Source: Acanthosepion pharaonis (taxonomy: Eukaryota > Mollusca > Cephalopoda > Sepiida > Sepiidae). From it: 64,000 nt of DNA. Under the pieces are notes generated by a model. It saw nothing but the letters and a program-made list of their open reading frames with translations, was not told the DNA's origin and searched no databases. A program made the position numbers and the translations under genes. Positions 55,869 to 64,000 of the stretch are shown here, in pieces; position 1 is the first letter of the stretch; each line of letters opens with the position of its first letter. The DNA is taken from the NCBI GenBank assembly GCA_903632075.3, contig CAHIKZ030004140.1:257001-321000 (forward strand), written 5' to 3'.

Positions 55869-56882
55869 CAGCTCCTATCCCACGAATGCAGGGGTTCCTC
55901 AAGGCTCCATCCTAGGCCCTACTCTCTTCCTTATCTTCATCAATGATCTTCCTGATGCCATAGATTCCCAAATAGGCATCTACATGGACGACACTACAAT
56001 TTACTCCTGCCTCAAAAACAAATATAGTGTCACTGATAAAACTAACCTCGAAAAGAACTTCCAATTGATTGTGGAGCTGGTTAACTTTAATACCTCAAAA
56101 ACAAAACTGCTCTCTATTACTCACCACAGAAAACCATCCCTGCCCTCCCATTAGAATGTCTGATGCTCAACTTCTCAAGAGCACCGCTTTGTGACTACTC
56201 GGTCTCACATTGACTGCTGACATGAGATGGAACAAATACATTGAGTCAATAGCTTTGTCCCCTGCAAGGAAAGTTGGCTCCCTGTGCCACACCAGGAAAT
56301 TTTTCTCGCCTGAGTCAATCCTTCAAATCTACAAATCAACCATTCACCTTTGCATGGAGTATTGCTGCCATATATGGTCCGGTGTCCCTTCTGTTAGTCT
56401 CAAGGTTTGGATATGCAATGTAATTGGCCCTGATCTGGCATCTTGTCTGCAGTTGCTCTCTCACAGATGTGCCGTCGCCTCCCTCTGTCTTTTTTACAAA
56501 TACTTTCATGGTAACTGCTCCGAGGAGCTGCTTTCGCTGGTTCCCAGACTTCATGAATGTAAGCGTTCTACTAGGCTGACATCTCGTTCTCACACTTTGA
56601 CTGTTGAAACTTAAATATAGCTGTCTCTTCTACTCCAATATCTTCATGTCTCACACCTCTCGCCTGTGGAACTCCCTCCCCTTTTCCTGTTTCCCTGATA
56701 GCTATAATCTCCAACTATTCAAATGTAATGTCAATCGACGTCTCAAGATGCCTTGATCTATCCCCTATCCTTCTCTTCATTCTTTCCTCTATCACTCCTA
56801 TTTGCTCTCGCTCCAACTCTCTGTAACCCCTTGCATGCTAGTGGCTTCCCACCTTGCTTGGGGTGAAATGCTTAAAAAAATA
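55869..56882 (+). pseudogene. RT-A LINE, best-preserved copy
   Basis: The copy is open from AGVPQGSILGPTLFLIFIND to the catalytic Tyr-Met-Asp-Asp (55981-55992), then TTIYSCLKNKYSVTDKTN and LVNFNTSKTKLLSI. A TAG at about 56152 and a TGA at about 56191 break it. A 134-codon open run follows (56210 on) with RWNKYIESIALSPARKVGS, YKSTIHLCMEYCCHIW and FYKYFHGNCSEELLSLVP. The element ends CCTTGCTTGGGGTGAAATGC plus A7. This is a non-LTR retrotransposon reverse transcriptase. It is 5'-truncated and broken, but its relatively low decay suggests a younger insertion. Confidence 0.9.
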
Positions 56883-57190
56883 TTTGGTCTTGTGTTCCTA
56901 TTATATTGTGAGATTCTTGACAAAATAGAAAGAAGGGTCTGTAACATAAGTGATCATGACCTGGCATCTCATCTTCAGACACTTTCTTACAATCATGACA
57001 CTGTTTCTCTCTCTCTTTTCACCAAATATTTTCATGGCAATTCTTTTGATGAACTTTCCTCTTTAGTGCCTTCATCACATGTATTTAAACATGCTACTAG
57101 ATTGTCAACAAGGTTGCATGATTTTCCTGTTAAACTAGCTAGATGCAGCCGTCCAATCAGCTTCAAACTGAATTTACCATCTGCCATTAT
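56883..57190 (+). pseudogene. RT-A LINE C-terminal fragment
   Basis: The plus strand reads LDKIERRVCNISDHDLASHL, FTKYFHGNSFDELSSLVPS and KHATRLSTRLHDFPVKLARC. It starts directly after the poly(A) of the preceding copy and lacks a 3' end. Confidence 0.8.
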
Positions 57191-57540
57191 CCTTCAAATG
57201 CCGAAATAGCTGGTTGGTAACAATAACACTGGTACCTTCTTTATTGTGAGGATTGACACAGGGAATCTATTTCAAATCTGGGACTCACGAATTCCAACAT
57301 TGCAATCTGACATTCTAGACACCTCCCTCTCACCGTCTATTGACCTGTCTATTTATCTACCTCAGAGCCCACAAAGCTTTTTGTACATACAGGCACCTGA
57401 ATTGAACCATGTGTACCACATCACACTTAAACCATGTTTTCTACATTCTGAAGGATGCGAGTTCAGTCTAGGCAGGCAAGACACAACCCGGTTCTCTTCC
57501 TCTGCTGAACCAGTAAGGTATTATTCCTGCTACAGATATA
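57191..57540. other. Unassigned, GC-richer sequence
   Basis: An open plus-strand frame covers most of it without recognisable domains. It lies between two RT-A fragments and is probably part of an unrecognised repeat. Confidence 0.3.
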
Positions 57541-57544
57541 TCTC

Positions 57545-57770
57545 AAACTTCAGAGCAAAATACAAAGAAGGGTCTGTAATGTAAGTGCTCATGACCTGGC
57601 ATCTCAATTTCAGACACTTAACATCATCACAATATTTTTCTCTCTCTCTCTCTTCACCAAATACTTTTAGTATGGCAGTTGTTCTGATGGAGTTTTCCTC
57701 CTTCGTGCTACTAGATTGGCAACAAGGTCTTATCACTTTCCTGTTAAATTAACTAGATTCAAACATTATG
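57545..57770 (+). pseudogene. RT-A LINE fragment
   Basis: AGAAGGGTCTGTAATGTAAG, TCATGACCTGGCATCTCAAT and CTACTAGATTGGCAACAAGG repeat blocks found at 56920-57120. It is short and decayed. Confidence 0.7.
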
Positions 57771-57779
57771 TTTTATTCT

Positions 57780-58195
57780 AATTGTTATGGATTCTCGGAT
57801 GAAATCCGGTCTCAAAATGAATGACACATGCAGGAATGAAATATAGCAAATAAATGTATTGAAGTAATAATACAATTGGTAATATGGTTAGTAGATCCAG
57901 AAATGCAGTTAGTAGCAATAATAATATATATACAATCTAGGAAATTCAGTATCGAAGTATGACTTCCTTCTGAGTCTATGTGCTTGCAACTGTGACTCCT
58001 ACATAGTGGTTACCTCACACTCTCACTCTCTCACTGTATCACTCTCACACTCTGGGTATTCACCGGCAGCAGTACAATTATACACTGGGAGAGTCCACTT
58101 GTATAAAAAGGACCCCTTAACACTAATAGTTTCTTTTCTTTCAAGAATCTGGAAGAGACTTTCACAAGTGAGAAATGAGAAACTATTAGTATACA
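57780..58195. other. Unassigned insertion between RT-A fragments
   Basis: It starts TGTTATGGATTCTCGG and could end at AGTATACA, but no matching second copy or target duplication supports an LTR call. It contains TCACTCTCTCACTGTATCAC-type low-complexity text. Confidence 0.3.
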
Positions 58196-58530
58196 ACCTA
58201 TGCTTACATCTACCATTTCAATGGTAAAATGATGAGACATGACTGCCAATCTTGTACTGTGTTTATATTCATAAAGTCTAGATACCAAAGAGTAAAGCTC
58301 ATCAGAAATATTTAAAAAAAACACAAAGAAGGTATGTTTTGGTGATGGAAAAGTGACCGAAGCTGAGATGCCAGGTCAGGACAAATAACATTGTACGTTC
58401 TTCTTTAGATTTTATCAAGAATCACTAAATACATAATAGAAGTGCCAGACCATATGTAGCAGCAATATCAAATGCATGGATGAATGAGGGACTTAGACAT
58501 TATTATCTGAAGAAGGCTACAGATTGAATC
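58196..58530 (-). pseudogene. RT-A LINE C-terminal part, minus strand
   Basis: The minus strand reads NISDELYSLVSRLYEYKHST and RLAVMSHHFTIEMVD, C-terminal RT-A blocks. GAAGCTGAGATGCCAGGTCA is the complement of the DLASRLQ codons. Confidence 0.75.
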
Positions 58531-58689
58531 CTCTGAACCATTGTGGTAACAATAAAAGAAACACAAAGAATGAATTCAATAATTTGAACATTTGGAATAT
58601 CTAAATTTTATTTAGCTTTTCTTACTGTAAGATGAAATGAAATTATATTTGATAAATTTTATAAGACTCTAATCAAATCTAATTCTTTT

Positions 58690-59310
58690 TTGGACAAACA
58701 ATATGGCTTCCATTTCACTTCCAACATGTTAACAGCCATCACTAAATTTGTCTATCAAGCTTTAGATAAGAATGATGAGGCTCAGGATGTGACTCTAGAT
58801 ATCTCATAGGCATTCAACAGGTTTTTATTTGCTTGCCTTCTCTGCAAAATCAAGGGCTATGTTGACACAAGACAAATATTTCATTTACTCTAATTGTTCC
58901 TAACTAATCATGTAATGAATTCATGTTGAACGGAAATGCTTGCATATCATTTCATACTAATGCAGTGGTGCTTCAGGTCTCTATCCTTAGACTAATACTA
59001 TTTCTGATCTTAATTAATAATCTCTCTGATGCCATCAGTTCCCAGTTAGGTATTTGTGTAGATGACATTACCATTTATTCCTGTTTTCATGGCAAGTTCA
59101 GCACACATGACAAAGTAAACCTGGCAACTGTTCTTGAAAATGATATTAAGTCAATTGTTAACTAGGGCAAGGAATGGCTTGTAAATTTTAATTCAATCAA
59201 CATAGAGAACTTTTTCTACATGCCATGAGCATGGCTGATGCTAAACTCCAGGATAGCAACACACTACTCATTCTCAGGCTTATGTTTTCCATTGGCATGA
59301 AGTAGAGCCC
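58690..59310 (+). pseudogene. RT-A LINE, RT palm region
   Basis: DKQYGFHF-type start, then TAITKFVYQALDKNDEAQDV and LRLILFLILINNLSDAISS with the catalytic Val-Asp-Asp (59058-59066) in GICVDDITIYSC, then VNLATVLENDIKSIVN and a TAG. It ends at CATTGGCATGAAGTAG, before the C-terminus. Confidence 0.8.
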
Positions 59311-59489
59311 ACAATTATACTTACTTCTCCCTCCCCCAGCAAAATTAATAGCACTGCATAAATACAAATAAGTATTACAAACTGGAGTTTCTATCATTTA
59401 TATATGTGCAATTGCCAGAAACAAGCAAATAACCGGTTTTAAAATAATAACAAAACTGCTTTAGAAATTTAAAATAATAGCAATTTTAC

Positions 59490-59860
59490 CTACCATGGTC
59501 ATACACAGACCCCATCATATGTATATACGTGTGTGCGAAAAAACATTATTCAGCGAACAAAATAGCAGAACGGTCTGCGTGTTAACAGAAAGATATTTGC
59601 TACACAATCCAACGACCAAATGCATATGTATGTATGCAACAATATGGACGTGCATATATGCCCAGTCCCACACTATTCACATATGTTTTTGTTTGTGTGA
59701 GCTCCAATGAGTAAGTGTGCGTGTATGTATGTCTCTGTATATCAATGAGTGAATGTGCATGTATGTATGTTTGCGCAAGTATGAGTGGCCTTCCGACAAC
59801 AATTTTTCCTCCCACTACACTAAAAACACCAATATATGCAACCATATATAAATCCAAAAT
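59490..59860. other. CpG-bearing GT-rich sequence, unassigned
   Basis: Interrupted GTATGTATGT-type repeats with around ten CpGs. Open frames have no recognisable domain. Confidence 0.35.
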
Positions 59861-59874
59861 AAATTAGTTTGATG

Positions 59875-59919
59875 ATTGCAAATAACATGAAACCCAGGGT
59901 CACAAACTTACATCATTCC

Positions 59920-59958
<39 letters not shown>
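59875..59958 (+). repeat. SINE-B-type tail followed by (AT)n
   Basis: ATAACATGAAACCCAGGGTC matches 40692 (ATAGCATGAAACCCAGGCTC). An AT run follows at 59924-59958. Confidence 0.6.
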
Positions 59959-59959
<1 letters not shown>

Positions 59960-59989
59960 TGAGATATTTACTGAGGTATAACTAACTTT

Positions 59990-60200
59990 GAAAAGAATCA
60001 TCTCAACCATCTGAAAGAATAAAGAATTCACACTAAATCTCAGGCTAATACATCAACTCATATGATGGTCAATGCTTCAGTATGCCCTTCATGTGGATTT
60101 GTTTGCAAATCGCATGCAGGTTTGTTGTCTCATATTGTCATGGGTTCTTAACTATAACTACAAAATGAACTCTTCCTAACACTATGTATACTTTGCCTCT
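59990..60200 (+). pseudogene. RT-D LINE C-terminus (zinc-finger-like)
   Basis: The plus strand at about 60070-60140 reads NASVCPSCGFVCKSHAGLLS followed by His, a CxxC...C...H finger of the kind that ends many RTE/jockey-like LINE proteins. The same finger class is seen at 5270 and 61880. Confidence 0.6.
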
Positions 60201-60443
60201 CAAGAGAGAGGGTTGAATCGAGTCAAGCTGATAGTAGTTCACTCCAAACCAAACTGACAGTCATACTAACACCTTCCACATCTTGTATTATTATTTCATG
60301 TAATATACCTTCGTTATTTTTACTCTTGTGTTCGTGTTGTTCTTCCTTGGTCCTAACCTGGACCATAACCATATGAAACATAAATATAAAAACTGAACTG
60401 AAAGACATTCATACATAGAAAATGACAAGAGAGGCCATTATCG

Positions 60444-60445
<2 letters not shown>

Positions 60446-60508
<63 letters not shown>
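60446..60508 (+). repeat. (AT)n microsatellite
   Basis: About 62 bases of AT. Confidence 0.95.
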
Positions 60509-60515
<7 letters not shown>

Positions 60516-60719
60516 TCATATATATCAAAGGTTTGAGGCCAGCCTCTGGATTTAATACTCATTTTGACTTAATTAACTCCTACTAAGCTTGAAGGCTGAA
60601 ACTAACCCATCAGTGCATGAAATCAAAGTTTTTAGAGAAGGGGGTTACCTAAACTTTTAAATTCAGCTGCCCTAAGATTACCATTAACCAGCAATATAGA
60701 TTAGGCAAAAACATACATA

Positions 60720-61318
60720 GAAACCATTGCTAAGCATGCAGGTAAAATGGTTCGCTACTTGAATGGCTTCAGTAAATACCTGACCCTTTGTGCTATCCTC
60801 TACTTTTACAAGAGCCAGATTAGTCCAAAAATGGAGTACTGTTGTCATATTTCAATCGGAATTGCCCAGACCTCACTCTCCAGGCTTGATAGAATTCAAA
60901 AGCATCTCCAAACCCTTGTGAGTGACAAATTATTCTCCACTCTTCAACCTTTCTCACACAGGTGGGACGTGTCAAGCTTCTTGATGCTCTACTGCTACCT
61001 CCAAGGAAAGAGCTACATTCCCTGGTCCTGCCGATGTAAACTTTCATGTCAAAAACATGCCATGCCACTTACATAATAGCAAATTCCCTCTGTATTCCAA
61101 CAGTGAGAAGTTCCACTCTAATAGCTTCTTCTCATGAACCACTGCCCTGTGGAACAAACTCCCAGCAGGATGTTTCCACAATCACCACACTCTTAACTTG
61201 TTCAATGCTAGGGTTAACCATTATCTTCCATTCCTCTACTCACAAATGGCCACATAACGTAACCCTCTATCTTGAGTGGCCCTTAAGCCTTATAAAGAGT
61301 GAACATTTCTGTAAAAAA
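60720..61318 (+). pseudogene. RT-C LINE C-terminal half
   Basis: A 109-codon open frame (60747-61076) has VRYLNGFSKYLT, YFYKSQISPKMEYCCHIS and RLDRIQKHLQTLVSDKLFST. A shifted, stop-filled ALWNKLPAGCFHNHHTLN region and the 3' end CTCTATCTTGAGTGGCCC with A8 follow. MEYCCHI..G and LDRIQ are thumb/C-terminal motifs of non-LTR reverse transcriptases. It is the clearest RT-C copy here, though inactive. Confidence 0.85.
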
Positions 61319-61369
61319 AAAGACTTAAAATTTTAAGGATACTTCATGTAGTAATGGGTTACTTCTGTT

Positions 61370-61406
61370 ATTATTATTGTTGTTATTATTATTATTATTA
61401 TTATTA
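61370..61406 (+). repeat. (TTA)n microsatellite
   Basis: About twelve TTA/TTG units. Confidence 0.95.
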
Positions 61407-61654
61407 CTGAATTTGTGATAAAATGTTTGGCCTGAAGTGAGCAAATCAATTAGTTTTGAAAAAGACATGGAAGCTTCAACTTCTGAGAAGTTCTTTCAAA
61501 TCATAGAGTGGCTCTAAACCTTTGGCCTGAAGTGTATATCCTGAATATCTAACCAACATCATTTAGTTCACATTATTTTTAAAAATACTAACTTGCAATA
61601 TATGACATACAAAAAAACTTGGAACGTGTTCCTTATGCCTAAACGTTACCAGGT

Positions 61655-61703
61655 TCTAAGATAGGAAGTTGTAGAGAGATGATTGATTACATCTGGAATG
61701 GAC
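61655..61703 (+). pseudogene. RT-B LINE, last 50 bases
   Basis: ATAGGAAGTTGTAGAGAGAT followed by GGAATGGACACAACACATA corresponds to the C-terminal codons RKLWRAMI....GHGT and the tail of RT-B. Confidence 0.6.
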
Positions 61704-61762
61704 ACAACACATAGAAGAAGAAGAAGAAGAAGAAGAAGAAGAAGAAGAAGAAGAAGAAGATG
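61704..61762 (+). repeat. (GAA)n microsatellite at LINE tail
   Basis: About nineteen AGA/GAA units continue the RT-B end CACATAGAAGAAG. Confidence 0.95.
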
Positions 61763-61789
61763 TTATCAGTCGTTTTTGGTGGTGATAAC

Positions 61790-62105
61790 AATAATGATGA
61801 TGATGATGATAACAATATTCAATTTTGAGCAATTCCATCACTCTATCCATTCTCAAATATGGGCAGTGTGGATGTGGCTTTTTTAGTTCTGCTAGGGTTT
61901 TACACACTCTTGCACAGATATGGCAATGTTGAGTGTCTATGGCAATTGTTCTTACATGACATGTAACGAATGACTTCTGTTTGTTTGTGGCCTCTTTGAT
62001 GATTTTGCAAGCCTCTCCTAGTTTTTTTTTCATCCAATTCACCATATAGAAACTGCTTAGGCATCCTATCGTACATCATTCTAAACATGTCTCCCATTCA
62101 ATGCA
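61790..62105 (-). pseudogene. RT-D LINE 3' end with zinc-finger-like C-terminus
   Basis: The minus strand reads MGDMFRMMYDRMPKQFLYGE (GHV.RM.D.R.PK..LYGEL motif) and, in the other frame, KLGEACKIIKEA and HCHICARVCKTLAELKK. A (GAT)n tail lies at its left edge. It faces RT-B tail to tail, like 4400-5600. Confidence 0.75.
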
Positions 62106-63250
62106 ACTGGCACTGAAATACCAGAGATTCTATATTGATACACTGACTGCATTTGAGGATATCAATGTGACTTATTTACAACTGCCACCAGATATATACA
62201 TATACATACAGATACACATACATTCACACATAAACATTGATATAAGATTAATACAAACAAAGTTTGTCACTTAGCTGATTGATGTTATATTCAGTGCCTT
62301 AAATCAAAAGTTTTGTAGATGAACATTTTTGTAATTGTTCAGTCCACTCTTCAGGAGGTTTTCAGTAATTGACTGCTATTCTATTCTCATTTTCATTACA
62401 TATACAAAGATACTTAGATATATGTATTCATGCATACACATCAATACATACACAGTGTGAAGCTATATATTAACCGTTTGTGTCAAAAAGTTGATATTTA
62501 AATCAGTATAATCCTGCTACTGCCTCCATTTGGCCTTGTGTCAGACTATGATGAGATAAGTAAATATCCATAATTAACCAATTGTTGATACATCAATTTG
62601 TACAGTATAAACATTAATCCAAATGTGTGTTCTTTATATTTAGGTAAAATTTAGAAGCTTCTTAATAAGTTTAAAAAAAAATGTACAAAAATCATACGAT
62701 GATGTGAGCTTGTTTTCCCTTCCTTTCATAGGAATCTAATGGATTATTTTAAATTTGTAGATAAGCCCAGTAATTTCCTCTGATATATGATGGCAATAGA
62801 TTTTCTTAATTTTAATTAGCAGTGAAAATGGGTAATGAATAGACTATAAAGAATTTTATATTTTGCTTTTAATTGTAATATAAATAAATTATTAGACTTT
62901 GGTTGTGAAGTACAAGGTAGTGATAATGGTAAATTATTTGATTTATTTTAAACAGTGTCTGTTACATCCAGAGATGTGCAGAGGTTTGGTGATGCCTTGA
63001 TTATATTCCCTAAAAATCAAGTGGGTGGGGTGCCTACTCAAGTCTTGCTTATCAAAATACAGATCCACATTCATGACAGCTTGTTGGACTGTAGGGTACT
63101 TATACAATGAAGTTAACAGATATGATTTCAGATTTCAAAAACTAAATATTTATTCCACTCTTTGAGTGTATGCCCTCCTGATATTGATACCTGGGAGCCA
63201 CTGCACTCTCTGCCACCCTTTACTGATTACATCTACTGGCCTGCACACTC
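62106..63250. other. No identifiable feature
   Basis: AT-rich, no repeat recognised. Confidence 0.4.
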
Positions 63251-63259
63251 AAGGAATAA

Positions 63260-63372
63260 TAAAGAAAATATGTTCTCCAGCAGGGTTTGAATATGTGTTC
63301 TCCTTTGTAAAAGAAACCAGTATTTCATCTGGTGTGCCTTAGCCACTTGGCTACAGAGAGTGTCACAGCCCA
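63260..63372 (-). mobile_element. tRNA-like SINE head or tRNA pseudogene
   Basis: The minus strand has TGTAGCCAAGTGGCTAAGGC (A-box region) and TATTCAAACCCTGC (B-box region) about 45 bases apart. The acceptor ends do not pair well, so a functional tRNA is unlikely. Confidence 0.5.
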
Positions 63373-63511
63373 ACAAAGTTGGAAGCATTATTTTAAGAAA
63401 TTCCCACTCCCTCATTCAGATTTTCTTGAGAAGCACTTATCTGTTTTTTTTTTGTATCTGAAACATAAACAAATTATTTTTAGTGGACACCCATGTTTGA
63501 AATAGATGACC

Positions 63512-63516
<5 letters not shown>

Positions 63517-63541
<25 letters not shown>
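63517..63541 (+). repeat. (AT)n microsatellite
   Basis: A short AT run. Confidence 0.9.
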
Positions 63542-63542
<1 letters not shown>

Positions 63543-63650
63543 GGAATGAAAACAAATTGAACATAAATTCCAACGTTTGTAACATTAATTTAAAAAGAGG
63601 GCTCAATACAATAGTAGAGCTGTATTCTTTATTTTAGGATATTACATCAA

Positions 63651-64000
63651 CATGTTCATAAACACTACATAAATGCAATCATTTTTTGATGTGTACTAAC
63701 ACATCTCAGCACTCAGTAAATGACTGGTTCGTAGATAATTTACTGAAATTTAAAATTTAAAACTGCATAAAACCTCTTTTCAGGTGAAAAAAAGGAGAAA
63801 AGAAAAAGAGTAAGGAAGACAGACACAAGATACATTCTCTTTTCCAGAGAAAAGGAAGAATAAGGAAAAGATGTTGTATGTGGTTTTAAATTTTAAATTT
63901 CAATAAATTATCTGCTAACCAGCCATTTACTAATGTCTGATGAGATGTGTGTTGGTTCACATTGAAACATGATTGCATTTATGTATCATTTATTCTCATG
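63651..64000. mobile_element. Foldback element with about 120-bp inverted arms (open at window end)
   Basis: CATAAATGCAATCATTTTT (about 63670) pairs with CATGATTGCATTTATG (about 63967). AGTAAATGACTGGTT pairs with AACCAGCCATTTACT, and ATTTACTGAAATTTAAAATT with AATTTTAAATTTCAATAAAT. A purine-rich spacer of about 90 bases separates the arms. The right end reaches the window edge. Confidence 0.8.

Noticed and set aside
57780..58195. Solo LTR starting TG and ending CA
   Set aside because: No second copy, no target duplication and no ordered TATA/polyadenylation signals.
61656..62045. A 129-codon frame with Ser and His runs
   Set aside because: It joins a GAA/GAT microsatellite to the RT-D LINE end; it is not a gene.
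63260..63372. Functional tRNA gene
   Set aside because: A and B boxes are present but the acceptor stem does not close and the anticodon arm is poor.

Overview
This 64 kb window is AT-rich, CpG-poor animal genomic DNA. It is packed with non-LTR retrotransposon fragments, tRNA-derived SINEs, Tc1/mariner remnants and microsatellites, and no intact host gene is visible. The repeat content (several tRNA-headed SINE families, RT fragments with YMDD-type motifs, abundant AT, CA and AAT microsatellites) fits a cephalopod, most likely an octopus. That assignment rests on recognising the repeat style and was not tested by a database search.

Working labels used below are mine. hpSINE is a tRNA-headed SINE bounded by inverted copies of its own 3' tail. 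SINE-A, SINE-B and SINE-C are other tRNA-headed SINEs. RT-A is a CR1/jockey-like LINE whose 3' end resembles CTTGCTTGGGGTGAAAT plus poly(A). RT-B is a LINE with C-terminal GHIMRK..GHIEGKR-type sequence and a GAA or TAG tail. RT-C is a LINE with an ALWN.LPRGCFPNH-type C-terminus. RT-D is a LINE with a C-terminal zinc-finger-like motif. RT-E is a LINE with an (AAT)n tail.

Layout. 0-6 kb: nested SINEs, a candidate Helitron, a mariner remnant and two LINEs meeting tail to tail. 6-10 kb: the least repetitive stretch, holding a CpG-rich island at about 7.59-8.11 kb with three tandem promoter-type motifs and a splice-donor-bearing short exon candidate; this is the best evidence of host transcription. 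10-15 kb: SINE-C, RT-B and RT-A pieces and a long alternating purine-pyrimidine tract. 15.4 kb: a short candidate exon with good splice sites. 16-29 kb: the richest hpSINE zone, with an exact 98-bp tandem array, two mariner elements and RT-B copies. 30-37 kb: RT-A, RT-C and RT-E fragments. 37-42 kb: a nearly complete hpSINE palindrome, a second candidate exon, long hairpins and SINE-B. 42-46 kb: a Tc1 transposon near a split RT-B, then a mariner fragment abutting an RT-A. 47-50 kb: an inactivated Ty3/gypsy gag-pol on the minus strand. 50-54 kb: LTR-like repeats and a rearranged Tc1. 55-62 kb: a dense cluster of RT-A, RT-C and RT-D. The window ends in a large foldback element.

The most unusual pattern is the hpSINE. 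Several copies, from a 101-bp remnant to a roughly 500-bp palindrome, carry the 3' tail in inverted orientation at the opposite end. In at least four cases the whole hairpin-ended unit is flanked by one 12-13 bp target-site duplication, so it went in as a unit. All coding remnants identified belong to mobile elements and all are visibly broken.
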